Below are positions 7,471-16,002 of a stretch of 34,568 nt of DNA, one piece after another. Each line of letters begins with the position of its first letter. Position 1 is the first letter of the stretch. Position numbers and translations under genes: made by a program. The DNA is from Gammaproteobacteria bacterium (GTDB taxonomy: Bacteria > Pseudomonadota > Gammaproteobacteria > GCA-001735895): assembly GCA_030595795.1 (NCBI GenBank), contig JAUVCH010000039.1:1-34568 (forward strand), given 5' to 3'. The notes below the pieces were generated by a model, which saw only the letters and a program-made list of their open reading frames with translations, made no database searches and was not told the DNA's origin.

Positions 7471-7488
7471 AGTTAAGTTGACAGTGCC
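7471..7488 (-). repeat. Right terminal inverted repeat of the IS6 element
   Basis: On the plus strand this reads AGTTAAGTTGACAGTGCC, the exact reverse complement of 6692-6709. It lies just upstream of the transposase start. Confidence 0.95.
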
Positions 7489-7544
7489 GTTGGAAATGCT
7501 CCTATTGTCATTTTTTGATTCATCAACTTGATAAACCCTTAGTT

Positions 7545-8726
7545 TCACTCAATAACTATCAATTCACGAGCAACATCACTCAAGCGCTCACCACCATTCT
7601 CGGTAACGACAAAAGGTTCTGAAACTGCTGCACCAAAGTTTTCCAGCCATATGCCAGACTGGAAATGAAAGCACATGCCTGCCTGCAACTCGGTGGTATC
7701 TCCGGGTCGCATGCTGGCCGTACGCTCGCCCCAGTCGGGAGGATAATTCAAGCCGATAGAATATCCAACACGGCTTTCCTTGCTGTAACCGTATCGTTTG
7801 AGGACGCTTTGCCAGACGGCTTCTACCTCCTCGCAGGTAACTCCGGGTTTGGCTATCGCGAGCGATTCGTTTCCGCCTTCTACAATGACATTTGTTAATC
7901 GTACGATTTCGTCTGGTGCAGGCCCAATATGCATAGTCCGTGTTAAAGGTGCATGATAGTGACGTCGAGCCGCACCAATCTCCATCACCACCAGGCCACT
8001 ATCCGGTAGAGGTTCATCGGTCCAGGTCAAATGCGGTGTGCTGGTGCCTTCACCGACCTGAATCAGCGGGCACAGGCTGGTGTAGTCACCGAACTTATTA
8101 TCGAAGCCGGTAATTTGCCTGTGATAAACATCGGCTATCACTTCGAACTGGCGAACCCCCGGTCGAAGCCTGGATATAGCTTTATTCATGGTGTCGGTGA
8201 CGATGCGACCGGCTTCCCGCATGTAAACCAGTTCAGCCTCTGATTTAACGAGTCGTGCCCAGTTCACGATTTCGTGGTTGTCAGAAATAGTCGCATTCGG
8301 TAATCCGTTTACAATATGTTGATGAGCACGAGCGGTGTAATAATGCGCATCGAGCTCAACACCTATGCGTGCCGAATCCCAACCACGCGCGATGACCAGA
8401 TCGCATAATTCATCGAAAGGGTGTTTGCTGGGATGCTGGACTAGCGGTTCGGAGAAACCAATGAGATTATTGTCGGGAATATCGGTAGTAATTTGTGCCG
8501 ATTTTCTGTCCTGAGCCCGACCAAACCATATTGGGGTTGCCTCATTCAGATGCACCAGCACGGCCTGAGGCGTATAAAATGACCAACCGTCAAAGCCCGT
8601 AAGCCAGCCCATGCTGGCCGGATCCTGACAGATTAGAAGGTCGAAGCTTGCAGCCTCCATGCGCTGTTTTACTTTTATCAGGCGTTGCTCGTACTCGGAT
8701 TTTTCAAAAGGTTTTTGGTAACTCAT
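7545..8726 (-). CDS. M24-family hydrolase, ectoine hydrolase (DoeA)-like
   Basis: This belongs to the pita-bread superfamily (Xaa-Pro aminopeptidase, creatinase, ectoine hydrolase) and is full length at 393 aa. The N-terminal creatinase-type domain has the phrase WLTGFDGWSFY. The C-terminal domain has GYSIGLNYPPDWGERT, which I associate with ectoine hydrolase DoeA. Most of the five metal ligands of true aminopeptidases look replaced: Glu249 for the first Asp, Pro260 for the second, Ser in GYSIG for His, and Gln in QSGIW for Glu. The enzyme is thus probably a metal-independent amidohydrolase, as in creatinase. The partner gene doeB and ectoine uptake genes are not in view, so the substrate is uncertain. 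It diverges from the DUF3604 gene. Confidence 0.85.
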   Translation of the reverse strand: MSYQKPFEKSEYEQRLIKVKQRMEAASFDLLICQDPASMGWLTGFDGWSFYTPQAVLVHLNEATPIWFGRAQDRKSAQITTDIPDNNLIGFSEPLVQHPSKHPFDELCDLVIARGWDSARIGVELDAHYYTARAHQHIVNGLPNATISDNHEIVNWARLVKSEAELVYMREAGRIVTDTMNKAISRLRPGVRQFEVIADVYHRQITGFDNKFGDYTSLCPLIQVGEGTSTPHLTWTDEPLPDSGLVVMEIGAARRHYHAPLTRTMHIGPAPDEIVRLTNVIVEGGNESLAIAKPGVTCEEVEAVWQSVLKRYGYSKESRVGYSIGLNYPPDWGERTASMRPGDTTELQAGMCFHFQSGIWLENFGAAVSEPFVVTENGGERLSDVARELIVIE

Positions 8727-8819
8727 CGATTATTATTCTCTACTGACTGAAACTCTCGAATTTAATCATGATAATCTCTACTATTGCCAGCAATTACTGA
8801 ATTACCCCGGAGCAAGCCA

Positions 8820-11066
8820 ATGTCACACTCAACTTATCTTCCAGAACGAATGGGGACTGCAGTGGTTGAACCTGATGGAAGATTCGAAGCCGGATCGTTT
8901 CAGTCTTTCACGGTTACCTATACGGCTGGGTACTTTGGCATCGACGATACCGGTTCAATAAAAGTTGTACATCGTTTTGCGTCCGATATGGGTCGGCCCC
9001 AATTCGACAATCCTCAGGCAGCAAATTATACGACCGTAGAGGCGACCAATGGGGCGGTGTTGCATGTTGAATATGACATGAAACGCAATATTCGTCCCTG
9101 GGATAAAACGCTTTATATCAAAGTGGTACGTGGTTTTTTGCGTGAGGGAGATCAAATTATAATCCGCTTTGGAGATACCCGGCAGGGCTCACCCGGTATT
9201 CGGCTGCAAACCTTTTGCGAGCATACATTCGAATTTCGCGTACTGGTCGATGCCATCGCGACTTACAATTACGTCGAGTTGCCCGAGCAACCGGTTATTG
9301 TAATCGTTCCTGGATCACCTGATCTTTATAAAGCCGTGATTCCCACACAGCAGCGCCAGGGGCAAAAATTCAAATTACGTCTCAAGGCAGAGGATCGCTG
9401 GGGGAACCCATCTGACCAGTGCGATCGAGAATTTTCTCTACGCACAACTTTGCCGGTACAGGGCTTGCCAGAGACGGTGGCTTTTACGCGGGGGAAATTG
9501 TCGCTCACTGTTGATGGGCTCAGTGTTGCCGAGACTGGCGATCTAACCATCAGTCTGGTCGATGATGGGGGTCTTACAGTTTGTACCTCCAACCCCATGC
9601 GCATTGTCGCTAATGCTGACTTGCTGCCTTACTGGGGTGATTTGCACGGTCAATCAGAGGAGACAATTGGTACTAACTCGGCACGAGATTTTTATGAGTT
9701 TGCTCGCGACAAGGCCTTTCTCGATGTCTGTGTGCATCAGGGTAATGACTTTCAGATCACTAGTGAATTCTGGGTGCATCTGAATGAGCTTTCCGAAGAA
9801 TTTACCGAGGATGACCGGTTTATCGTCTTTCCGGGATATGAATGGTCTGGTAACACGGGGCTCGGTGGTGACCGTAACGTTCTTTACATGGAAGAAGGTC
9901 GGCAAATACACCGCTCTTCGCACGCGCTGGTCGATGATCTAAGTGATGTCGATACTGATGCGACATCGGCAGCCGACCTGTTCAAAGCATTAAAAGACGA
10001 AGACTGTACCGTATTTGCCCATATTGGCGGTCGCTATGCGGATATCAAAATCGCCCATGACCAGCGCCTGGAGCGTTCGGTCGAAGTGCATTCCGCCTGG
10101 GGTACTTTCGAATGGTTGATCGAAGACGCCTTCGAGCAGGGCTATCGGGTTGGCATCGTGTCGAATTCTGACGGACACAAAGGTAGGCCGGGAGCCTCAC
10201 ACCCTGGCGCGACCAAGTTTGGCTCCTACGGTGGCCTGACCTGTTTGTTGGCACCTGAGTTTACGCGAGTCGGATTCATGCAGGCGCTGAGAAAGCGGCA
10301 TCATTATGGAACTACTGGCAGTCGGGTGATTCTGGATGTCCGAGTTGTATTTGATCAACCCGCCGAACTTTATTCTGACGATCCGTATCTCGGGGATGTG
10401 ACTTCCAGTCGGGTAGACGAGGCGATGATGGGGGATATTCTAAGATGCGAAGATGCGACGGTAACCTTTAAGATAGACCTGCACGGTGCTTCGCCAGTCG
10501 AGCGCATCGATATTCGTAATGGCCTGAAGACAGTAGAGGTTTATCGGCCTTATCAGGAGGCTGATCTTGGTCGACGTATTCGGGTTTTATGGGAAGGTTC
10601 GGAGTACCGAGGTCGAGGGCGGGAGACTATCTGGGATGGCCACGCCGAAATAACAGGTAATACATTCCAGCAACTCAATCCGGTCAATCGTTACAACCCG
10701 GACAAACGATTCGAGCAAACGGCTCCGGGGCGTGTCGAATGGGAGGCATTGACAACGGGTGGTTTTGGTGGTTTTGATGCGGTACTCGAGGATCCTCAGG
10801 CCGGAATTTTGAAAATTAATACTTCTCTTGTCAAAGAAGAAATTCCGATCAACGATATCGGACGGGATGAACTCGTATTTGCTAATGGCGGTATCGACCG
10901 ACGAATTAGAGTGTTTCGTCTACCCGATGAAAACCTGCACACTGCGGTTACTCTGGAACGACGTATCAAACTGGCCAATGACCGTGACAATGCGCTATAT
11001 GTCAGAATTACACACGAGGATGGACATTTTGTCTGGTCGAGTCCGATTTATATTATTAACGAATAG
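8820..11066 (+). CDS. DUF3604 / PHP-superfamily protein (748 aa)
   Basis: This is a large soluble protein with an N-terminal beta-sandwich-like part (about 1-270) and a central metallohydrolase-type domain. The latter begins YWGDLHGQSEE, continues with VHQGNDF and HIGGRYADI, and ends with SNSDGHKGRPG. These His/Asp clusters resemble the metal-binding residues of the PHP superfamily. Proteins of this kind carry the DUF3604 label and have no well-established reaction. A C-terminal beta-rich region follows. I chose the ATG at 8820, with GGAG eight bases upstream, over an in-frame TTG at 8784. The methyltransferase follows after 35 bases and is probably cotranscribed; the M24 hydrolase is divergent. 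The neighbourhood hints at breakdown of a small organic compound. Confidence 0.87.
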   Translation: MSHSTYLPERMGTAVVEPDGRFEAGSFQSFTVTYTAGYFGIDDTGSIKVVHRFASDMGRPQFDNPQAANYTTVEATNGAVLHVEYDMKRNIRPWDKTLYIKVVRGFLREGDQIIIRFGDTRQGSPGIRLQTFCEHTFEFRVLVDAIATYNYVELPEQPVIVIVPGSPDLYKAVIPTQQRQGQKFKLRLKAEDRWGNPSDQCDREFSLRTTLPVQGLPETVAFTRGKLSLTVDGLSVAETGDLTISLVDDGGLTVCTSNPMRIVANADLLPYWGDLHGQSEETIGTNSARDFYEFARDKAFLDVCVHQGNDFQITSEFWVHLNELSEEFTEDDRFIVFPGYEWSGNTGLGGDRNVLYMEEGRQIHRSSHALVDDLSDVDTDATSAADLFKALKDEDCTVFAHIGGRYADIKIAHDQRLERSVEVHSAWGTFEWLIEDAFEQGYRVGIVSNSDGHKGRPGASHPGATKFGSYGGLTCLLAPEFTRVGFMQALRKRHHYGTTGSRVILDVRVVFDQPAELYSDDPYLGDVTSSRVDEAMMGDILRCEDATVTFKIDLHGASPVERIDIRNGLKTVEVYRPYQEADLGRRIRVLWEGSEYRGRGRETIWDGHAEITGNTFQQLNPVNRYNPDKRFEQTAPGRVEWEALTTGGFGGFDAVLEDPQAGILKINTSLVKEEIPINDIGRDELVFANGGIDRRIRVFRLPDENLHTAVTLERRIKLANDRDNALYVRITHEDGHFVWSSPIYIINE

Positions 11067-11101
11067 AATCTATTCAGATACAGCTTTAGCGAGGACGGAA
11101 C

Positions 11102-11725
11102 ATGAAAACCAGTACCGACAAACTACATCGAGCCTATCATGCTAAAAACTCGACTGAAACATCTGAAGTTTATGACGACTGGGCGAGTGAGTACGAGCAG
11201 CATATGAAAAATGTCGGCTATACGCATCCTGCGATGGTAGCCTCTATGGTAGCGCGCCATGTTGTCCCTACCGAAGAGCGAGTGTTAGATGCTGGTGCCG
11301 GTACTGGAGTTCTGGGCGAGATTCTGACAGCTCTTGGCTATCCCAATATTGTCGGTCTGGATGCTTCCGAAGGTATGCTAAAAGTGGCGCAGCTGAAAAA
11401 CAACTATCTCGAACTGACGCATCAGTTTCTGGGTAAGACTCTAACCTTTGACGATGATGCCTTCGCCCTGGTAGCGAGTTCTGGTGTATTCACCCAGGGC
11501 CATGCGCCACTGGATGGACTGGACGAACTAATTCGCGTGACTCGGCCCGGTGGGCATATCGTTTTTTCAGTGGCGAGAACTTATCTGGAAGGCCTCTTCG
11601 AAGAAAAACGCCAGCAGCTAGAGCAGGCGAATTTATGGCGATATGTGGACTCGAGTTCGCGATATAACTCTGCACCGCTGGAAGACACCTTGATTTCGCA
11701 GGTGTTTGTTTTTCAAATTATATAA
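11102..11725 (+). CDS. SAM-dependent methyltransferase (class I, 207 aa)
   Basis: This is a Rossmann-fold methyltransferase. The SAM-binding motif I is VLDAGAGTGVLGEIL (about residues 61-75), followed by the acidic end of strand 2 in GLDASEGML. Later come FALVASSGVF and the conserved RVTRPGGHIVFSV. Length and layout fit the small Methyltransf_11/25-like proteins related to the human METTL27 (WBSCR27) type. The methyl acceptor cannot be read from the sequence. It lies 35 bases after the DUF3604 gene in the same direction, so the two probably form an operon. It is convergent with the universal stress gene. Confidence 0.9.
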   Translation: MKTSTDKLHRAYHAKNSTETSEVYDDWASEYEQHMKNVGYTHPAMVASMVARHVVPTEERVLDAGAGTGVLGEILTALGYPNIVGLDASEGMLKVAQLKNNYLELTHQFLGKTLTFDDDAFALVASSGVFTQGHAPLDGLDELIRVTRPGGHIVFSVARTYLEGLFEEKRQQLEQANLWRYVDSSSRYNSAPLEDTLISQVFVFQII

Positions 11726-11768
11726 ATCGCGATATCAGAGAAAAATTGTCGATTTTAATCGCTAAAAC

Positions 11769-12179
11769 TTAACGAACCACCATAACAGAGCACTTGGCGT
11801 GGCGTACTACCTTAGCCGCTGTTGAACCCAGCAGATAATCCTGTAAACCAGGCTGGTGCGAAGCAATTATGATTAGATCCGCTTTCTTCTCTTCGGCTAC
11901 TTCCAAAATAGTGTGATAGGGATGACCAACACGAACATCGACTTCGGTTTTTATGCTGGCTGCCTTCGCTACTGCGTGCAGTTCGTCCTGTGAAATTTGT
12001 AGAGACTTATCCTGGATGTGCGCGGGTAATTCGACTGCCGCCCATCTAGGAATTTCTTCAACCACGTTGAGGAGAATAACTTGCGTATCCTCGTTGCCAT
12101 TCGCTACGGCAATATCGATAACGGATTTACTTTCACTGGCGTGGGCGATATCAATTGGGATTAATATGGTTTTGAACAT
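11769..12179 (-). CDS. Universal stress protein, UspA family
   Basis: This is a single-domain Usp protein of 136 aa. It starts FKTILIPIDIA, has the central VRVGHPYHTILEVAEEKKADLIII, and ends with the ATP-binding signature G-x6-GSTAAKVV-x-HAKCSVMVVR. Such proteins bind ATP and help cells through energy stress, anaerobiosis or membrane uncoupling. It diverges from the nqr operon across a 126-base gap that holds an inverted repeat. A nearly matching Usp C-terminal end is found again beyond the CBS gene at 18369-18401. Confidence 0.93.
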   Translation of the reverse strand: MFKTILIPIDIAHASESKSVIDIAVANGNEDTQVILLNVVEEIPRWAAVELPAHIQDKSLQISQDELHAVAKAASIKTEVDVRVGHPYHTILEVAEEKKADLIIIASHQPGLQDYLLGSTAAKVVRHAKCSVMVVR

Positions 12180-12236
12180 GATGTTATCCTCTGCGTGAAT
12201 AGTCGGGCATAAAAACCCGATGCTCTAGTGCTATTT

Positions 12237-12267
12237 TACATCAAGAGAAATACAATCTTTTGATGTA
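12237..12267. promoter_or_regulatory. Inverted repeat between usp and nqrA
   Basis: TACATCAA (12237-12244) and TTGATGTA (12260-12267) are perfect inverted halves separated by 15 bases, in the divergent intergenic region. The halves resemble FNR/ANR half-sites (TTGAT), but the arrangement is inside-out for a classical FNR box. It is a candidate operator for one or both genes. Confidence 0.4.
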
Positions 12268-12305
12268 GGTCAGGAATTATTCGACGATCCGAGTAGAATT
12301 AAAGT

Positions 12306-13538
12306 ATGCCTAGCCCCAACTTCGATACCAGGTCTTCTCGAACTTCGACCCTGCTCGGTCGCGAATATCCCGGAACCAAATTCCAGATTATTACTGAGGA
12401 AGGTGCTCGGATTCGAGCAGGTGAAGCTGTGCTATGTGATAGACGCCGGCCGGAAATTTTGTTCACATCCCCTGTCAGTGGGATGGTTTCGGAGATTAAG
12501 CGAGGCCAACGACGTAGTCTGGTTTCGCTTAAAATTAGCACCGAAGGTAATGATCAGATTAGTTTTGAGATGCCTGCAAAGCCTGATCGAGACAATATGC
12601 GCGGTTTAATGCTGGAGTCCGGGCTTTGGGCCAGCCTGCGTAGCCGCCCTTTTGGGCATATACCGAGTCCTGATGGAGAGCCTGAAGCGCTTTTAGTTAC
12701 CGCGATCGATACTCAACCACTGGCGCCGAGCTCGGCAGTGATTATCAATCAATACAACCAGGAGTTTTCTCTCGGGCTTCAGCAGCTTTGCAGCCTGGTC
12801 GATGCGCCGGTGTATCTCTGTCAATCCACGCAGGATAGTTATAACTACGATAATTCATCGCGTGCGATGCCTGTCGAATTCGATAAACCGCACCCGGCTG
12901 GCCTGGTGAGTACCCATATTCATGCTCTGGGGTTGCCGATTTCTATGGTTAATGAAGTCTGGCATATCGGCTATCAGGACGTCATATCGCTTGGCCATTT
13001 AATCAAAACAGGGTCTGCCTGGCATCATCGAGTGGTTTCTCTGTCCGGCTCGGCTGTACGAGAGTCCAGGCTGATCACTGTACCGCTCGGTGCCAGTCTG
13101 GAAGATATTGTTGCAGGAGAACTGGTCGATGGGGAAAGCCGTGTTATTTCGGGTTCTACCCTTTCCGGCCATAGTGCCGTCGGTTACGAAGACTGTCTGG
13201 GGCGACTACATCATCAGATAACAGCCATGCTAGAACCGCAGGCAGGCCAGCCACAGTCATGGTTTAGTTTACTGTTTGATAGCGATTATACAGGTCGCTC
13301 GGCCCCATTGATTGCGACATCCGATCTCGATAGCGTCGCGCCACCGGGCATTCTCGCAGTCCCTTTGTTACGCGCGCTACTCATCGGTGATGCAGAGCGG
13401 GCGCGCGAACTGGGGGCGCTTGAACTGGTGGAGGAAGACCTCGCGTTGCTCTCTTATACCTGTTCTTCTGGTACCGACTATGGGCCGCTGTTGCGTGATA
13501 TTTTGAATAAAATTCTCAGGGAAGAATTGACACTATGA
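12306..13538 (+). CDS. nqrA: Na+-translocating NADH:quinone reductase subunit A (N-terminally short)
   Basis: NqrA is the cytoplasmic subunit of the sodium pump that couples NADH oxidation to Na+ export. The body matches the family: LLGREYPG, FTSPVSGMVSEIKRG, SGLWASLRSRPFGHIP, the block HPAGLVSTHIHALG, RVISGSTLSG and a C-terminal DYGPLLRDIL. At 410 aa it is shorter than the usual about 445. The first about 20-25 residues, which normally hold the KGLDLPISG motif, are missing; a stop codon two codons upstream of the ATG rules out an extension. A further shortening lies before the APPGILAVPLLRALL stretch. There is no strong ribosome binding site. The next gene starts inside the stop codon (ATGA). 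The truncation may be natural to a divergent lineage or a loss. Confidence 0.93.
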   Translation: MPSPNFDTRSSRTSTLLGREYPGTKFQIITEEGARIRAGEAVLCDRRRPEILFTSPVSGMVSEIKRGQRRSLVSLKISTEGNDQISFEMPAKPDRDNMRGLMLESGLWASLRSRPFGHIPSPDGEPEALLVTAIDTQPLAPSSAVIINQYNQEFSLGLQQLCSLVDAPVYLCQSTQDSYNYDNSSRAMPVEFDKPHPAGLVSTHIHALGLPISMVNEVWHIGYQDVISLGHLIKTGSAWHHRVVSLSGSAVRESRLITVPLGASLEDIVAGELVDGESRVISGSTLSGHSAVGYEDCLGRLHHQITAMLEPQAGQPQSWFSLLFDSDYTGRSAPLIATSDLDSVAPPGILAVPLLRALLIGDAERARELGALELVEEDLALLSYTCSSGTDYGPLLRDILNKILREELTL

Positions 13539-14626
13539 CCCTGATTAACGCGACAACTGTCCACATTCATTCCGGTAATAGTATTGGTCGGATTCGCAGG
13601 TTAAGATTACTTGCCATCATACCGGTGCTCATTGCGGCAGTAATCAATACGGGTTATCAATATTTGCTTGCGGTTCAGGCGAATGGCGGTTTTCTAGCGG
13701 GAGAATGGCGTGGCGGCCTGGTTCAGTTTTTCAATATCGACTATAGCAGCCCAGGTGGGGCTAGCATCGTTATCGCTGGCCTGGTTCATGTCATCCCGGT
13801 GTTCGCTATTGCTATGCTGGCCGGAGGGTTTTGTGAACGTCTGTTTGCCGATAACCGCAACCGGCCTTTTGATAAGGGTATCCTCTATACGGCCTTATTG
13901 TTTACCCTGCTTATGCCACCAGGGGTCGCAGTATTCCATATTATATTCGGTATGGCATTTGCAATTATCGTGGCACAGGGAATATTTGGCGGTGAGGGCA
14001 GGGCATTTCTCAATCCAGCATTGGTCGGTGTTGCTATTGTTCAAATTAGTTTCCCGGCGGCACTCACCAGCCACCCATTGTGGACTGGTTTGAACGGTTA
14101 TGCGGGCAGTAAAGAGCTGGCGCTTTATCATCAGCAGAATCTGGAAGGGGTAGCCTGGTCTGGTCTGGACTGGTGGCAGGCTTTTCTCGGAAGTAGCCAG
14201 GGTTTGATGGGGAGTACATCGGTTTTGGCGGTGCTTCTGGGTGCTATGGTTTTACTCTATGGACGAATCGCATCCTGGCGTTTACTTGCCGGGCAACTGC
14301 TCGGTGTCATTCTAGCGGCGTCGGTATTTAACTTACTCGGTGGTGGCATACGAGACCTCCCCTGGTACTGGCACCTGGTAATGGGCAGCTATGCCTTTGC
14401 GGCGGTTTTTATCGCTACCGATCCATCGAGTTCGGCGGCTACTAATGCGGGCCGCTGGGCGCAGGGCATTCTGCTGGGCATATTACTGGTGTTGATGCGG
14501 GTACTGAACGATTCACACCCGGATAGCGTGATTCCAGTGCTATTGCTGGTTTCGATGACTGCGCCACTCATCGACCATATTGTGATGTGGTTTAACATCA
14601 GGCGGCGAGAACTGAACCGTGGCTGA
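13535..14626 (+). CDS. nqrB: Na+-translocating NADH:quinone reductase subunit B, lacking the FMN-linking threonine
   Basis: NqrB is the large membrane subunit that carries the ion channel and binds flavins and quinone. About ten hydrophobic helices are visible, with family phrases FGGEGRAFLNPAL, GSTSVLAVLLGAMVLLYGRIASWR and the C-terminal FIATDP. Normal NqrB has a DGxSGATxL motif whose Thr holds FMN by a phosphoester bond. Here the aligned stretch is NGYAGSKEL (residues 187-195), with Lys193 where the Thr should be and Asn for the Asp that ApbE recognises. Covalent flavin at this site therefore looks impossible. The hydrophilic N-terminal arm of about 50 residues found in usual NqrB is also absent, giving 363 instead of about 410 aa. 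Start and stop overlap neighbouring genes. Confidence 0.93.
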   Translation: MTLINATTVHIHSGNSIGRIRRLRLLAIIPVLIAAVINTGYQYLLAVQANGGFLAGEWRGGLVQFFNIDYSSPGGASIVIAGLVHVIPVFAIAMLAGGFCERLFADNRNRPFDKGILYTALLFTLLMPPGVAVFHIIFGMAFAIIVAQGIFGGEGRAFLNPALVGVAIVQISFPAALTSHPLWTGLNGYAGSKELALYHQQNLEGVAWSGLDWWQAFLGSSQGLMGSTSVLAVLLGAMVLLYGRIASWRLLAGQLLGVILAASVFNLLGGGIRDLPWYWHLVMGSYAFAAVFIATDPSSSAATNAGRWAQGILLGILLVLMRVLNDSHPDSVIPVLLLVSMTAPLIDHIVMWFNIRRRELNRG

Positions 14627-15350
14627 TCGTCCAGCGCCAGTTCCAGCCTTTAAGGTGCTGCAAATAGCACTGGGAGTCGCACTGTTGTGCGCGCTACTGG
14701 TATCTTTCACCGCGGTGTCACTACGTCCCTATTATCAGGCTAATCTGGAAGCGGAACGTATGGCCCGGTTAGGCTCGATTCTGGATGCGTTGCAGCAGGT
14801 GACGGTGAGCAAACCTGAAGATATCGAAGCCCGCGTGGTTAATCTCGAAGATGGTGCTTACTCCGAGGTCATCGACCCGGATCAATACGATGCCCGTCGG
14901 GAGGCAAGTGATCCCGGCAAGAGTGTAGCCATCCCGCCGGAGCTTGATCTGCCCGGTATTAAACGTCGCGCAAAACACGCGGTTGTTTATTTGCTGCGAG
15001 ACGCTGATGGCAGGCTGGATGTGATTATTCTGCCGGTCAGAGGCGTTGGTTACCAATCGGCACTGTATGGCTATCTGGCACTGGCCAACGATGCTAATGA
15101 AATTCTGGCGCTTAAATTTTATCAACAGGGCGAGACACCGGGACTGGGTAGTCAAATTTTAAACCCGGGCTGGGAGGCGCAATGGTCAGGAAAACTGGCG
15201 TTTGATGTGACAGGCGAAGTCAGCATTCAGTTTGATGCGATCTCCGGCGCTACCCGAACCAGTATCGGTGTCGATCGACTAATACGATTCTGGCTCGGTG
15301 ATTTCGGTTTCGGGCCTTATCTCAAACGTGTGCGCGAGGGAGGGGCTTAG
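14619..15350 (+). CDS. nqrC: Na+-translocating NADH:quinone reductase subunit C
   Basis: This subunit has one N-terminal membrane helix (about 13-34) and a periplasmic FMN domain. The flavinylation motif is intact: [10 protein letters not shown], residues 206-215, with Thr212 the expected FMN carrier. Upstream are [14 protein letters not shown] and the [10 protein letters not shown] motif typical of this domain. The tail [19 protein letters not shown] matches the family. It starts with GTG, overlapping the end of nqrB by eight bases. The transferase ApbE needed to attach FMN is not in the window and must be encoded elsewhere. Confidence 0.95.
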   Translation: MADRPAPVPAFKVLQIALGVALLCALLVSFTAVSLRPYYQANLEAERMARLGSILDALQQVTVSKPEDIEARVVNLEDGAYSEVIDPDQYDARREASDPGKSVAIPPELDLPGIKRRAKHAVVYLLRDADGRLDVIILPVRGVGYQSALYGYLALANDANEILALKFYQQGETPGLGSQILNPGWEAQWSGKLAFDVTGEVSIQFDAISGATRTSIGVDRLIRFWLGDFGFGPYLKRVREGGA

Positions 15351-15351
15351 C

Positions 15352-16002
15352 ATGGCAAATAAGTATTGGGATACGCTGACCAGACCGCTGTTGGACGATA
15401 ATCCGGTTACTCTGCAAATACTCGGTATATGCTCGGCACTCGCAGTAACGACTTCGCTGGATACGGCGCTGGTGATGACCGTCGCGGTGACCTGTGTACT
15501 GGCTCTGTCGGCAGTTGCGGTGAGCCTGATTCGCAATCATATTCCGCATTCCATCCGCATTATCGTACAAATCACGATTATTGCTTCGCTGGTCATTATT
15601 GTCGATCTCGTGCTCAAGGCGTTTTTCTTCGAGATTGGACAGCGGCTGTCGGTATTTGTTGGACTAATCGTGACCAACTGTATTGTGCTGGGCCGAGCCG
15701 AAGGGTTTGCGATGCGTAATAGCGTGGCCGCCAGTTTTTTTGACGGCATTGGAAATGGTCTGGGTTATGGACTGATCTTAATGCTGGTCGGAGCCATCCG
15801 GGAATTTTTTGGCAGGGGCAGTCTGTTCGGTAAACAAATTCTGATTCCGGTTACTCAGGGTGGCGGATTCGAGCCACTACACATCATGCTATTGCCGCCG
15901 AGCGCATTTTTTATCATCGCTGGGATCATCTGGTTTATACGCCGCAAGCGGCCGCAGCAGGTTGAAAAACCGGAATTTCAGCACGGCGGTGAAGAATCAT
16001 GA
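15352..16002 (+). CDS. nqrD: Na+-translocating NADH:quinone reductase subunit D
   Basis: This is a six-helix membrane subunit that, with NqrE, holds an iron-sulfur centre in the middle of the membrane. Both expected cysteines are present: [18 protein letters not shown] in the first helix and [17 protein letters not shown] in the fourth. At 216 aa it is full length. I start it at the ATG at 15352, right after the nqrC stop; the open frame runs further upstream, but that part overlaps nqrC. Its end overlaps the nqrE start by four bases. Confidence 0.96.
   Translation: MANKYWDTLTRPLLDDNPVTLQILGICSALAVTTSLDTALVMTVAVTCVLALSAVAVSLIRNHIPHSIRIIVQITIIASLVIIVDLVLKAFFFEIGQRLSVFVGLIVTNCIVLGRAEGFAMRNSVAASFFDGIGNGLGYGLILMLVGAIREFFGRGSLFGKQILIPVTQGGGFEPLHIMLLPPSAFFIIAGIIWFIRRKRPQQVEKPEFQHGGEES

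Larger units (their letters stand above)
6692..7488 (-). mobile_element. IS6-family insertion sequence, complete, 797 bp
   Basis: The element is bounded by perfect 18-bp terminal inverted repeats and carries one DDE transposase gene. Size, single gene and GGCACTGT-type ends fit the IS6 (IS26-like) family. Members normally leave an 8-bp target duplication, but the flanks here differ (GTTCAATC on the left, GTTGGAAA on the right). This suggests the copy took part in an adjacent deletion or recombination after insertion. That agrees with the missing 3' half of the endonuclease gene on its left side. Inside the left end a perfect 9-bp inverted repeat (6710-6718 with 6729-6737) lies beyond the transposase stop. 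Confidence 0.93.

Noticed and set aside
15298..15351. Upstream start for nqrD
   Set aside because: The extension overlaps nqrC and lacks family similarity; the ATG at 15352 gives the normal NqrD start.
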